The notes under the pieces were generated by a model. The model was not told the DNA's origin. It saw only the letters and a program-made list of their open reading frames with translations, and searched no databases. Below, piece by piece: positions 8,757 to 16,966 of a stretch of 64,000 bases of DNA (positions within the stretch are counted from its first letter, which is position 1; every line of letters begins with the position of its first letter). The DNA comes from Bacteroidota bacterium (GTDB lineage: Bacteria > Bacteroidota > Bacteroidia > Flavobacteriales_F > PHOS-HE28), in contig JAKQEI010000198.1 in assembly GCA_029573495.1 (NCBI GenBank), positions 42,850 to 106,849 on the forward strand. Direction: 5' to 3'. A program made the position numbers and the translations under genes.

Positions 8757-9887
8757 TCAGGTGGCGGGGTGCAGACTTATCCACACCGCCATGGCGACCT
8801 TCTGCGAAGCCCCCGGCCCGCCCAGCTTCTGGCGCAGTTGGGCCAGGTCGCGTTCCATGGTGTCGCGGTCCGTGCCGGGCTGCATGATGCGCTCCAGCTC
8901 CTTGCTCAGTGTGCGTACGTTCAGGTCCGACTGGATCAGTTCACGCACCACTTCCCGCCCCATGATCAGGTTCACCAATGAAATGAATTGGATGTCGACC
9001 AGGCGGCGCGCGATCCAGACGTTGAGGGCACCGCCGCTGTAGCACACCACCTCCGGCACGCCGAAGAGCGCGGTCTCCAGGGTGGCCGTGCCGCTGGTGA
9101 CCAGCGCACCACGCGCATGGCGCAGTACATCATAGGTGCGGCCGTTCACCACCGTGATGGGACCATCGCCGATGAGCGCGGTGTAGGTGCTCTCCGGTAC
9201 CGATGGCGCGGCGGCCAATACGAAACGATAGGTGGGGTAGCGCCTGGCCACCGCCACCATCAAGGGCAGCACGCGCGCGATCTCCTGCTGGCGACTGCCG
9301 GGCAACAGCGCCACCACCGGCCGGTCATCAGCACCAGGCAGGGGTTGTAGTTCGGACCTCCCCTCCTGTTCGATGGCGTCCAGCAGCGGATGGCCCACGA
9401 AGTCCACCGCGTAGCCATACTTCGCGTACCAGTCCTTCTCGAAGGGCAGGATCACGTACAGGTGGTCCACCACGCGCTTGATGGTGTGTACGCGCCCCTT
9501 CTTCCAGGCCCACACCTGCGGACTGATGTAGTAGTGCACGGGGATGCCCTTCGCGTGCGCCCATTCGGCGATGCGCAGGTTGAAGCCCGGGTAGTCGATG
9601 AGGATGATGGCGTCGGGCTTGAAGGTCTCGATGTCCTTCTTGCACGTATCGATGTTGCGCAGGATGGTGCGCAGGTTCATGATCACCTGCGTGAAGCCCA
9701 TGAAGGCCAGCTCGCGGTAATGCTTCACCACCCGGGCACCTGCGGCGGCCATGCGGTCGCCACCCCACGCGCGCACCGTCAGCTCCTCCCCCGCGGACCT
9801 GGCCTGTGCGAAAAGCTCGCGCACCAGGTTGCCGCCGTGCAGGTCGCCGCTCGCCTCACCGGCGATGATGTAGATGCGCTTGCCCAT
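8757..9887 (-). CDS. lpxB: Lipid-A-disaccharide synthase
   Basis: A GT19 enzyme of 376 residues. It condenses UDP-2,3-diacylglucosamine with lipid X to make the lipid A disaccharide at the inner face of the inner membrane. The start IYIIAGEASGDLHGGNLVREL is diagnostic for LpxB. Further matches are IDYPGFNLRIAEWA, YYISPQVWAWKKGRV and VALLPGSRQQEI, plus SGTATLETALFGVPEVVCY near the C-terminus. The frame is open much further upstream, but that part is only the shadow of the neighbouring membrane-protein gene. The ATG overlaps that gene's TGA by one base, so the genes are translationally coupled. Confidence 0.95.
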   Translation of the reverse strand: MGKRIYIIAGEASGDLHGGNLVRELFAQARSAGEELTVRAWGGDRMAAAGARVVKHYRELAFMGFTQVIMNLRTILRNIDTCKKDIETFKPDAIILIDYPGFNLRIAEWAHAKGIPVHYYISPQVWAWKKGRVHTIKRVVDHLYVILPFEKDWYAKYGYAVDFVGHPLLDAIEQEGRSELQPLPGADDRPVVALLPGSRQQEIARVLPLMVAVARRYPTYRFVLAAAPSVPESTYTALIGDGPITVVNGRTYDVLRHARGALVTSGTATLETALFGVPEVVCYSGGALNVWIARRLVDIQFISLVNLIMGREVVRELIQSDLNVRTLSKELERIMQPGTDRDTMERDLAQLRQKLGGPGASQKVAMAVWISLHPAT

Positions 9888-10216
9888 CAGATCCAACCGA
9901 GGGTGGTGAGTTCGTCCATGACGATGGCCGGCACGATGTAGCAGGCATAGACCAACATGGCCAGGATGACGCCGCGCATGGTGCGGTGCTTGTCCGTACG
10001 GTCGAAGAGGAAGAAGAGGAAGGCGTCGGCGATGAGGCTGATGCTCACGATGCGTGTGCGGTACTCCGGGGTGCCCAGGAAGAGGTCGTTCACGAACCAA
10101 TGCATGTCGTACCAGGGACGGATCGCGGTGACGTACATGACGCCGTAGGCGAAGAAGCCGAGCACCGGCGCCAGCAGGCCCAGCACCACGCCGAGTGGCA
10201 GGCTATCCCAGCGCAT
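9887..10216 (-). CDS. Small membrane protein between surE and lpxB
   Basis: A protein of 109 residues with three hydrophobic segments: LGVVLGLLAPVLGFFAYGVMYV, ISLIADAFLFFLF and VILAMLVYACYIVPAIVM. A charged DRTDKHRT loop lies between the second and third. I do not recognise a named family. It overlaps the end of surE by 14 bp and the start of lpxB by 1 bp, so it is cotranscribed with them. The position next to lpxB suggests an envelope role, but that is inference from context. Confidence 0.75.
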   Translation of the reverse strand: MRWDSLPLGVVLGLLAPVLGFFAYGVMYVTAIRPWYDMHWFVNDLFLGTPEYRTRIVSISLIADAFLFFLFDRTDKHRTMRGVILAMLVYACYIVPAIVMDELTTLGWI

Positions 10217-10982
10217 GGTCCCACGTGTTGAGGGCGGCGATGCTGTGGTGGGCCGTCATGTCGAACTGCGTGGGCACGATGCTCACATAGCGGTTGTTCA
10301 CGGCCCACACGTCGGTGTCCTCGCCATGGTCCTCGCTCCGGAACTCACCGCGCAGCCAGTAGTATTCCTTGTTGCCGGGATCAAGGCGTGTCTCGAACTC
10401 GTCCTCCCAGTTGGCCTTGGCCTGGCGGCACACGCGGATGCCCTTCAGCGGCGCACCATCGCTGCGGGGTACGTTCACGTTGAGACAGGTGCCGGTGGCC
10501 ATGCCATGCTTCAAGGTGTTCGTCACCACGCTCCGGATCACCGGACGGACCTGCGCGAAGTCCGCTTCGATCGCATGGTCCATCAGGCTGAAGCCGATGC
10601 TGGGGATGCCCTCCATGGCACCCTCCACCGCCGCGCTCATGGTGCCGCTGTAAAGCACGTTGATGCTGATGTTGGCGCCGTGGTTCACCCCGCTCACCAG
10701 CAGGTCCGGCTTGCCGCCACCCAGCAGCTTGTAGATGGCGAGCTTCACACAATCCACCGGGGTGCCGCTGCAGCTCCAGGCTTCCACGCCCGGCATCAGG
10801 TCCACCGGTTGCAGGCGCAGGAAACTGTGGATGGTGATCGCATGGCCCATGGCACTCTGCGGCTTGTCCGGGGCCACCACCATCACCCGTCCGAAGGCCT
10901 TCATCTCCTCGGCCAGCGTACGGATGCCGGGTGCGAAGATGCCGTCGTCGTTGGTGACCAGGATGAGGGGCTGTTCGGACAT
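10203..10982 (-). CDS. surE: 5'/3'-nucleotidase SurE
   Basis: A protein of 259 residues. SurE is a metal-dependent nucleoside-monophosphate phosphatase linked to stress survival. The metal site VTNDDGIFAPG lies at residues 9-19 (D12, D13). SGTPVDCVKLA, SGVNHGANISINVLYSGTMSAAVEGA and SLNVNVP-like motifs follow in family order. The start at 10982 follows a TAGCTTTG box by 6 nt; upstream in-frame codons are on the far side of that box. First gene of the surE / membrane protein / lpxB unit and divergent from ridA. Confidence 0.94.
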   Translation of the reverse strand: MSEQPLILVTNDDGIFAPGIRTLAEEMKAFGRVMVVAPDKPQSAMGHAITIHSFLRLQPVDLMPGVEAWSCSGTPVDCVKLAIYKLLGGGKPDLLVSGVNHGANISINVLYSGTMSAAVEGAMEGIPSIGFSLMDHAIEADFAQVRPVIRSVVTNTLKHGMATGTCLNVNVPRSDGAPLKGIRVCRQAKANWEDEFETRLDPGNKEYYWLRGEFRSEDHGEDTDVWAVNNRYVSIVPTQFDMTAHHSIAALNTWDHALG

Positions 10983-10988
10983 GGGGCG

Positions 10989-10996
10989 CAAAGCTA
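10989..10996 (-). promoter_or_regulatory. -7 element TAGCTTTG of surE
   Basis: An exact match to TAnnTTTG, 6 nt upstream of the surE ATG. Two CACATGCC octamers lie immediately upstream of it. Confidence 0.65.
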
Positions 10997-11000
10997 GCGG

Positions 11001-11017
11001 CATGTGGGCATGTGGGC
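11001..11017 (-). repeat. Tandem CACATGCC octamers upstream of surE
   Basis: On the minus strand two 8-bp units CACATGCC lie just upstream of the surE -7 box, inside the expected promoter. A related CATGTGCGCATGG sequence lies at 11038-11050. Confidence 0.5.
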
Positions 11018-11114
11018 CGCACGCGAAGCCACCGCGCCATGTGCGCATGGAATACGCCCTGTCCAGAGCAGGCATCTAACCGATCCGCTGACAACTCGGG
11101 GCATTATTCATGAG

Positions 11115-11144
11115 CACATGCGCACATGGGCACATGTTCACATG
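11115..11144 (+). repeat. Four tandem CACATGNN octamers upstream of ridA
   Basis: CACATG occurs at 11115, 11123, 11131 and 11139, exactly 8 bp apart, 8 nt before the ridA -7-like box. The orientation relative to the downstream gene is the same as at surE, giving a mirrored arrangement across the divergent intergenic region. Confidence 0.6.
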
Positions 11145-11152
11145 CCGACCTC

Positions 11153-11160
11153 GATCTTCG
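11153..11160 (+). promoter_or_regulatory. -7-like element GATCTTCG of ridA
   Basis: An imperfect match to TAnnTTTG (G replaces the first T), located 6 nt before the ATG in the same place as the boxes of neighbouring genes. Confidence 0.4.
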
Positions 11161-11166
11161 CCCCCC

Positions 11167-11544
11167 ATGAAACAAGCCATCCTCCCTCCCGACTCCGCCA
11201 AGCCCATCGCGCCATACACGCCGGCCATCCTCCAGCACGATACGCTCTACCTCAGCGGCCAGATCGCGCTGGATGCACAAGGGCTGTTGCACATGGCGGA
11301 CATCGCCACCGAGACCCGCCAGGTGATGACCAACCTCGGCACGTTGTTGCAGGCCGCCGGCATGGGCTATGAGCACCTTGTGAAGGTGACCATCCTGCTG
11401 AGCGACATGAGCCATTACGCTGCGGTGAACGAGGTGTACGCCAGCTACTTCAGCGAGGTGCCGCCCGCACGCGAGGCCTATGCGGTAAAGGGACTTCCGC
11501 GCGGTGTGAACGTGGAGATCAGCGGGATCGCGGTGCGCGGGTGA
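11167..11544 (+). CDS. ridA: RidA/YjgF family reactive-intermediate deaminase
   Basis: A protein of 125 residues, the usual length. RidA forms a trimer that hydrolyses reactive enamine/imine intermediates made by PLP enzymes. Family features are KPIAPYTPAILQHDTLYLSGQIALD, the central VMTNLGTLLQAAGM, and the C-terminal PPAREAYAVKGLPRGVNVEI, which includes the conserved active-site arginine (PAREA) and glutamate. The start is chosen at the ATG behind the -7-like box; an earlier in-frame ATG at 11110 would translate through the CACATG repeat. Confidence 0.93.
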   Translation: MKQAILPPDSAKPIAPYTPAILQHDTLYLSGQIALDAQGLLHMADIATETRQVMTNLGTLLQAAGMGYEHLVKVTILLSDMSHYAAVNEVYASYFSEVPPAREAYAVKGLPRGVNVEISGIAVRG

Positions 11545-11580
11545 ACATCGACCCTCGCTCAAACGCCGCCCCGGCGAAGG

Positions 11581-11943
11581 CTAACACTTCCCCGATCCCG
11601 ACCGCTCCTCCACGGTGATCCGCAGGAACTCCACACCCTTCTCGATACCGGCCTTGCCCAGCAGGTTCTGCGTCATCGTCACCGCATCCCCGCGTTCGCT
11701 CACCGGCGCCTCGTTGAATTGGAGCACCACGACCCCGCTCCAGGTGCAGCTGTATTCGATGCCGATGCTGTGGTCCTTGCCCACCTCGGCGGAGAGGCGT
11801 CCGTAAAGCGCATCGTTGAAGCCATCGATGTGCAACACCACTTGCACGGTCGACGCGGCCGGGGACGAGACCATCGGCGGACCCGCCATGACCATCAGGT
11901 TGGACACAAGGGCGAAGAGTACGAGGAGACCGGCGGTGCGCAT
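11581..11943 (-). CDS. Small secreted protein of unknown function
   Basis: A protein of 120 residues with an N-terminal signal peptide (AGLLVLFALVSNLMVMA) and a mature part of about 100 residues. It contains HIDGFNDALYGRLSAEVGKDHSIGIEYSCTWSGVVVLQF. The pattern of a short beta-rich domain with a central cysteine and a second cysteine at the C-terminus (SGSGKC) fits a small periplasmic protein. I recognise no family. It is convergent with ridA and lies 110 bp downstream of the aspartic protease gene on the same strand. Confidence 0.65.
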   Translation of the reverse strand: MRTAGLLVLFALVSNLMVMAGPPMVSSPAASTVQVVLHIDGFNDALYGRLSAEVGKDHSIGIEYSCTWSGVVVLQFNEAPVSERGDAVTMTQNLLGKAGIEKGVEFLRITVEERSGSGKC

Positions 11944-12053
11944 GGGGGTATGGGTTTGCCCGAAGGTGCGACGCGGAACGCACCGCGGCCATGACGATCC
12001 TCAGGTGGACCGCTGGCGGTGCTTGGACCCCATGATGCGAAGCGGAGGTCAAC

Positions 12054-12959
12054 TCACTTCCGCGGCTCCAGGTACACCTTCCCCGCCGGCAGGTCATAGG
12101 TGATCGTGAAATCGTTCAAGAGTTGCTGGCCGATGAGGCCATCGCAGGCGTGCTTGGATAGCGCGTTCACCGGATCCACCTGGTACACCACCGGCAACTT
12201 CCGCCAGGTGCGCCCGCCCACGCTCGCACTGGACAACTTGCCCTTGCGGTTGTGCGTGATGGTGGGTTCGGCACCGAAGCCGCGTACACCACGATACCGC
12301 TTGCCGGCGCGCATCAGGCCATGCGCCACCACCGCGTGGTTGTAGAAGGTGAGGTCGTTGTCCGCGCCGGTGTCCAGCTTCACCAGCACCTCGATCGTGT
12401 CCTTCCGCCCATCGGGCACCACCTGGATCGGGAAACCGTAGGTGCCGGAGTCCAGTTCAGTAACGGCCAGACCGGTGGTGCTTCCGGTGTGTACATAGGT
12501 CTTCGGGTCATGGATGCGCATGCGCATCGCATCCAGGTCCGTGCACACCACTGCGCGGCTCAGCAGGTCGGTACCCAGGATGGCATCGATCGGGGTCTTG
12601 TAGTGCGCGCTCAAGTGCGCCAGGTCCATGAGGTAGAGTTCCACGCTGTCCAGCATGTAGCGCTCACCCAGGCGGATGGTGTTCCCCGGCGAACGATCGG
12701 CCTGTACGCGCTTCCCCGAGGTGCCGATGGACAGCGCACCGGACAGCACGAGGCCCCGCTCCCTGGCCACCTTGCTGTCCACCACCGTCACGCCCGCGCC
12801 CGAGTCGAAGAGCACATGCAACGGCGTGGGGTCGTCGTTCAAGTACACATCGATGAAGAGGAGCTTGCCGCGCATGGTCATGGGCAGCTCGGCGAGCGGG
12901 GCCTGTGCGCCTGCAACGAGGAACAACAAAGAAGTGATGATGAAGGAAGGGAGGCGCAC
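12054..12959 (-). CDS. Secreted retropepsin-like aspartic protease, two-domain
   Basis: A protein of 301 residues from a GTG start. A signal peptide (FIITSLLFLVAGAQA) is followed by two retropepsin-like halves. The first has the active-site triad LFDSGAGVTVVDS and the second KLDTGADNDLTFYN, with conserved downstream glycine turns (DAILGTDLL and CDGLIGQQLL). Two D-S/T-G motifs on one chain imply a monomeric pepsin-like pseudo-dimer, unlike viral homodimers. Substrate unknown. The GTG is chosen because a TACCTTCA box lies 4 nt upstream and the signal peptide begins there; upstream ATGs would place a charged extension ahead of it. Confidence 0.8.
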   Translation of the reverse strand: MRLPSFIITSLLFLVAGAQAPLAELPMTMRGKLLFIDVYLNDDPTPLHVLFDSGAGVTVVDSKVARERGLVLSGALSIGTSGKRVQADRSPGNTIRLGERYMLDSVELYLMDLAHLSAHYKTPIDAILGTDLLSRAVVCTDLDAMRMRIHDPKTYVHTGSTTGLAVTELDSGTYGFPIQVVPDGRKDTIEVLVKLDTGADNDLTFYNHAVVAHGLMRAGKRYRGVRGFGAEPTITHNRKGKLSSASVGGRTWRKLPVVYQVDPVNALSKHACDGLIGQQLLNDFTITYDLPAGKVYLEPRK

Positions 12960-12963
12960 CGGA

Positions 12964-12971
12964 TGAAGGTA
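12964..12971 (-). promoter_or_regulatory. -7 element TACCTTCA of the aspartic protease gene
   Basis: 4 nt upstream of the GTG start. The final G of the consensus is replaced by A. Confidence 0.4.
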
Positions 12972-13174
12972 GGGTATCGGTGCGATCCTATTGCCCTCGG
13001 CAGGATGCCTTTGCGTTCTGAGCATGGAGCGATCGAATTGACGAGTGCGGAACTTCTTCATTGCGAATGGCGCCTTCCAAAGCTGCCATAGCACCACCTC
13101 CACGCTGTTCACATTCGGGGTGGATCCCGATATCACAACGACCCACCGTCCGATCCACAATGGCAGAACGATCC

Positions 13175-14809
13175 ATGTCCGCACTTGTCAGACCCTCACT
13201 CCTTCGACCACATACCTCCATCGGTCGTCTCTTCCTCCTTTTGGTCCTGGCTTTCGGCGGACCGATCGGGACAACATCCGCTCAATACTTCCTCAAGCAC
13301 TTCCCTGCAGGTGGTGCGGTCAGCCTGGTGCCCATGCCTGGCGGTGGCGTGCGCGCCATGGCCGCAACAGGGGATGGCACGGAACTCGAACTGGATGCCA
13401 ATGGGCAGATCATGAGCAGTACCCTGGTGGAACAGACCATCGATGGATCCACCTACCTGCGACGCATGCTTCCGTTCGGACCCGGCGCACGGCTGGGCTT
13501 TGGTGGGTTCGATCATCAGGACGGTCCCGGTATTCTCCAAAGCATCCTCCTCGCGCGTGTTCCCGATGGAGCCACCACCGCCAATGCCGTGGCCATTGGC
13601 ACACCGAATGGTTACGAGTACAATGGGGACGTGGTGGTGACCCCCGGCGAAGGGGTGGTGGTGACCGGTCGTATCGGCTTCGGCTCCAGCCCCACGATCC
13701 GCTACCACCTGCTGGTGGGCAAGTTCGACATGGACCTGAATGCCATGTGGCTGCGCACCGTGGATGTGCAGGAGAAGAACCTCACCCCTTTGCGCGTATT
13801 CGTAGATCCTACCACGGACGTGATCACCTGTTTCACCAGACAAAGCGCCTTCGGCGCCGTGGACAACACCATAGCCCGTGTTCGGCTGTCCCCTAACGGC
13901 GACCTGCTGGACTGCATCGTGTACGACTATGCGGGCAATGGCTGGGAGAACGCGGATGTAGTGCCCCTGGAGGATGGGGCTTACCTCATGCTGCACGAGT
14001 TGACCGGTTTCGCGGACATCCAATTGGTGTGCACCCGCATCGAGGCCGATGGACAAGTGGCCTGGTCCCGCATCATCAGCGCGCCCGGCGATACGGACTT
14101 CGCTTCCTGCGAACTGTACAACGGCGCCCTCTACGCGGTCGGCACCACCAGCACGGACTTCAGCAACGAATATGTGGTGCTCATGAAACTGGACCTGGAA
14201 GGCGAGGTGCTGTGGACGCACACCTACGGCATACCGGAACGTTGGAGCCGGGCGTATTGCCTCGCGGTGGCACCCGATGCCACGGGCGCTGAAGCGATCT
14301 GGATCGGTGGTACCTACCGCCTCAACGGCACCTCGCCGCAGGAGGTCCTGATCATGAAGGTGGATGGGAACGGCGAAGGCTTGCCATGCACCCAGCCGGA
14401 CCTGGTCTTCACCACCACGGCCACCGAAATATCGATCTCCACCGGTGCCACCATCGCCCCCTACACGGCGGTGAGCACCTTTAACATGTCCGTGGGCACC
14501 TATCCCGCGCAGGAGGTCACCAGCGAATGTGTCAGCATCGGGTTGGATGAAGTTGACGCTGGTTCCGCCCTTCGCGCTGCGCCTGTCCCCACCACGGGGT
14601 TGTGCACCATACACCTGCCGCCGGCCGGCCACCCACGCCTGCTCCGGCTGATCGATGCGCGGGGACGCAAGGTGCAGGAAGTGCTGGTCGCTGGCCACGC
14701 CACCACCGCGCTGGTGGACTTGAGCGCACTGCACGCCGGTCCTTACACGGTGCTGGTGAGCGACCGGGACCGTGGTTCCCAAGGAACCGTGCGTATCGTG
14801 AAGGAGTGA
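13175..14809 (+). CDS. Secreted protein with T9SS type-A-like C-terminal domain
   Basis: About 544 residues. A signal peptide (SIGRLFLLLVLAFGGPIGTTSAQ) is followed by a long region of repeating beta-strand units (DGTELELDANGQIM, DGQVAWSRI, EGEVLWTHTYGIPE and similar). This looks like a beta-propeller or delta-60-like fold typical of Bacteroidota surface proteins. The last ~85 residues (RAAPVPTTGLCTIHLP ... LLRLIDARGRKVQEVLV ... LHAGPYTVLVSD) have the pattern of a type IX secretion sorting domain that is cleaved and lipid-anchored. The ATG at 13175 gives a normal signal peptide; 13160 is an alternative. Function unknown. Confidence 0.75.
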   Translation: MSALVRPSLLRPHTSIGRLFLLLVLAFGGPIGTTSAQYFLKHFPAGGAVSLVPMPGGGVRAMAATGDGTELELDANGQIMSSTLVEQTIDGSTYLRRMLPFGPGARLGFGGFDHQDGPGILQSILLARVPDGATTANAVAIGTPNGYEYNGDVVVTPGEGVVVTGRIGFGSSPTIRYHLLVGKFDMDLNAMWLRTVDVQEKNLTPLRVFVDPTTDVITCFTRQSAFGAVDNTIARVRLSPNGDLLDCIVYDYAGNGWENADVVPLEDGAYLMLHELTGFADIQLVCTRIEADGQVAWSRIISAPGDTDFASCELYNGALYAVGTTSTDFSNEYVVLMKLDLEGEVLWTHTYGIPERWSRAYCLAVAPDATGAEAIWIGGTYRLNGTSPQEVLIMKVDGNGEGLPCTQPDLVFTTTATEISISTGATIAPYTAVSTFNMSVGTYPAQEVTSECVSIGLDEVDAGSALRAAPVPTTGLCTIHLPPAGHPRLLRLIDARGRKVQEVLVAGHATTALVDLSALHAGPYTVLVSDRDRGSQGTVRIVKE

Positions 14810-14816
14810 TCCTGGG

Positions 14817-15102
14817 GAGCACCTTACCCTGATACTTACCGCAAGCCGGTGCGCGGGCAACGGTTGGATGTGCTACCGCACCCATCACCCCCACCCTTAC
14901 CACCAACCCCTCCAACGCAAGTCACTCCGGGCGAAGGAGGCTCTGCGACTGAGACCCGGAGTCTCACAAATGCACATTGCACTTATACGGCTCTGCGACC
15001 GAAGAGCCGGAGTCTCACCAATGCATATAGAACGAAGGAGGCTCTGCGACTGAGACCCGGAGTCTCACAAATGCACATTGCACGCGCGAGGCTCCTGATA
15101 CC
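14817..15102. repeat. Composite repeat element, copy A (truncated at its hairpin)
   Basis: It starts GAGCACCTTACCCTGATACT, then a C-rich header (CCATCACCCCCACCC), then three ~50-bp units each carrying CCGGAGTCTCAC (14956, 15007, 15057). It stops in GAGGCTCC, where copies B and C continue into a hairpin. The first ~140 bp are nearly identical to copy C. No gene is visible in it. Confidence 0.75.
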
Positions 15103-15109
15103 AATATCC

Positions 15110-15418
15110 TCATTCAAAGTCCCGGTAGTCATACCAGCCATCACTCAGGTCCTTCCAGTCCGGATTCATCTTCTTGATCAACTCCTCCTTCCATGCACGC
15201 CGCCAATGCTTGATGCGCTTCTCCATCCGGATGGCTTCGCCGATGGTCCGGTACTGCTCGAACCAAACCAGCTTGTGGCATAAGAACTGATCCGTGAACG
15301 ACCCCGGGAAGGTGCCCTTCTTATGCTGAAGGGTGCGCTTCATCAGCATGCTGGTCACACCCACATAAAGTGTGGTGTTGTGCTTGTTCGTCATGATGTA
15401 CACCCAGCCGCCTTTCAT
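15110..15418 (-). CDS. GIY-YIG nuclease-domain protein
   Basis: A protein of 102 residues. The GIY-YIG catalytic core is seen as GGWVYIMTN (VYI replaces GIY) and TTLYVGVTSML (YVG replaces YIG). A conserved arginine follows in the helix (LMKRTLQHK), with HKLVWFEQY and the glutamate-containing IGEAIRMEKRIK. This is the small single-domain UPF0213-like type, which is widespread as isolated genes; biological role usually unknown. It sits inside a field of repeats and its 3' end coincides with the point where copy A is cut off, so it may be, or may have travelled as, a mobile cassette. Confidence 0.88.
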   Translation of the reverse strand: MKGGWVYIMTNKHNTTLYVGVTSMLMKRTLQHKKGTFPGSFTDQFLCHKLVWFEQYRTIGEAIRMEKRIKHWRRAWKEELIKKMNPDWKDLSDGWYDYRDFE

Positions 15419-15445
15419 TCCGTGAAGGTCGTTCGGGCAGGCGTA

Positions 15446-15657
15446 ACTCCATCACCCCCACCCCTACCACCAACCCCTCCAATGCAAGTCACTCCGGGCG
15501 AAGGAGGCTCTGCGACTGAGACCCGGAGTCTCACAAAAGCACATTGCACTTGTACGGCTCCGCGACCGAAGAGCCGGAGTCTCACCAATGCCACCCAGCA
15601 TTCGTGAGGCTCCGGATGGCTGGGACCTACGCGCAAAGCGCGCCCAGCCTCCAGAGC
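15446..15657. repeat. Composite repeat element, copy B (header truncated)
   Basis: It begins directly in the C-rich header and has two CCGGAGTCTCAC units (15523, 15574). It ends in a hairpin with arms at 15609-15624 and 15643-15657 (GGCTGGG pairs with CCCAGCC). It lacks the first ~70 bp of copies A and C. Confidence 0.75.
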
Positions 15658-15990
15658 ACCTTACCCTGATACTTACCGCAAGCCGGTGCGCGGGCAACGG
15701 TTGGATGTGTTGCCACACCCATCACCCCCACCCCTACCACCAACCCCTCCAACGCAAGTCACTCCGGGCGAAGGAGGCTCTGCGACTGAGACCCGGAGTC
15801 TCACCAATGCATATTGAACGAAGGGAGGCTCTGCGACCGAAGAGCCGGAGTCTCACAAATGCACATTGCACGTACGACGCTCTGCGACGGAGACCCGGAG
15901 TCTCACAAATGAAACGTAGGCACCACTTGTGAGACTCCGGACGGCCGGGGCCCACGCGCCCCGCGCGCCCGGCCTCCGGAGTGACCCACA
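15654..15990. repeat. Composite repeat element, copy C (complete)
   Basis: Header, C-rich segment, three units (CCGGAGTCTCAC at 15793, 15845, 15895), then a strong hairpin with arms at 15934-15949 and 15968-15982 (GGCCGGG pairs with CCCGGCC). The stem differs from copy B by a compensated base pair (C-G here, T-A there). Confidence 0.75.
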
Positions 15991-16020
15991 AGTAACGGCC
16001 ACCGCATGGCCCAAAAGCAA

Positions 16021-16044
16021 CGACCCCCGCCGTCGCGGGGGTCG
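16021..16044 (-). terminator. Rho-independent terminator of the fibronectin-III gene
   Basis: A perfect 10-bp stem (CGACCCCCGC / GCGGGGGTCG) with a 4-nt loop. On the minus strand it is followed by TTGCTTTTGG. It lies ~95 nt downstream of the stop at 16139. Confidence 0.75.
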
Positions 16045-16138
16045 TGCATGCTGGGTATGTGTTGTGTTCCGATCGGCCGGTGGACGAACACCTGCCGTAG
16101 TGGTCGCGGGCGGGTCGGGTCCGCCGCGCGGGTCGTGC

Positions 16139-16759
16139 TCAGGCGGCGCGCGCCATCAGCACATCGCTGGGGAGGCTCTCGCCGGCCACGTTCACCGCGA
16201 TCACCCGGAACCAGTACATCTTGTACGGCTCCAGACCGGCCACGGTGCAGTAGCGTTTGCTGATGAGCGCCACCGTGGTCCACTCCGCCGTTCCGGCGGG
16301 GTCCGTGGCGGACATCTGCACCTGGTAGAGGCGCACCCGCTTCTCGCTCTTCCACTCGATCTTCACCGCGTTGGTGACATCGGGTGTCAGGGCTTCGAGG
16401 TTCGTCGGCGCACCCGGCAGGTGGCTCGGCTTCCTCTCGGCGCGTACTTCGAACCCTCCGTCAATGATCAGCTGGGCGTCGCCGTTGGCCACGTTGGCCA
16501 CGTACTCGGCGATCTGCCGCAGCGTGTTCATCAATTTCAGGTGCGCATCGCGCTTCGCTTGGTGTGCGCTCCGGCCGCCATCGATCGCATCACCGCTCGC
16601 CTTCAGCAAGCCTTCCTTCGCCGCCTCCAGGCTCGCCAGACTGGGGCTCGGAGTGGGGAATTCGGCTGCGTGGGCGGTCAGCTTGGCGTGCACATGCTCG
16701 GCCTTCGCTACCAGACCTTCGGCGTTCAACAGTGACAGACCTTGCTTAAGAGTTGCCAT
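16139..16759 (-). CDS. Fibronectin type III domain protein
   Basis: A protein of 206 residues without a signal peptide. Residues ~1-95 are an alpha-helical region (LASLEAAKEGLLKASGDAID, AHLKLMNTLRQIAEYVANVANG). Residues ~112-205 form one fibronectin type III domain (GAPTNLEALTPDVTNAVKIEW, WTTVALISKRYCTVAGLEPY, YWFRVIAVNVAGES). The combination recurs in Bacteroidota; its role is unknown and probably intracellular or released by other routes. It has its own terminator and a 200-bp leader region with no other gene. Confidence 0.8.
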   Translation of the reverse strand: MATLKQGLSLLNAEGLVAKAEHVHAKLTAHAAEFPTPSPSLASLEAAKEGLLKASGDAIDGGRSAHQAKRDAHLKLMNTLRQIAEYVANVANGDAQLIIDGGFEVRAERKPSHLPGAPTNLEALTPDVTNAVKIEWKSEKRVRLYQVQMSATDPAGTAEWTTVALISKRYCTVAGLEPYKMYWFRVIAVNVAGESLPSDVLMARAA

Positions 16760-16966
16760 GGTTTTTGCGTTCAGGTCATCGGCCTTTCCCGTTCGTCTTC
16801 GGTCCGGGCCGACGCGTTAATGTTTAGGACTCCTGCTTGTTCCCCGCTCATGATCAGGGGCAGTTGGGGGTTTCAACGCGCCATGGGCCACCGCAGTTGG
16901 GCAAAGCACCCCTCATTTCCTGGCAGGCAAGACGGCCGCCGCACAAAATGGCGGGGCAGGAAATCT

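Noticed and set aside
15110..15418. Homing endonuclease within an intron or intein
   Set aside because: The GIY-YIG gene is free-standing, is not inside another coding sequence, and has no intron-like core around it.
14940..15910. CRISPR-like array of CCGGAGTCTCAC units
   Set aside because: The sequence between units is itself repeated and partly self-complementary, spacing is irregular, and no spacers or cas genes exist.
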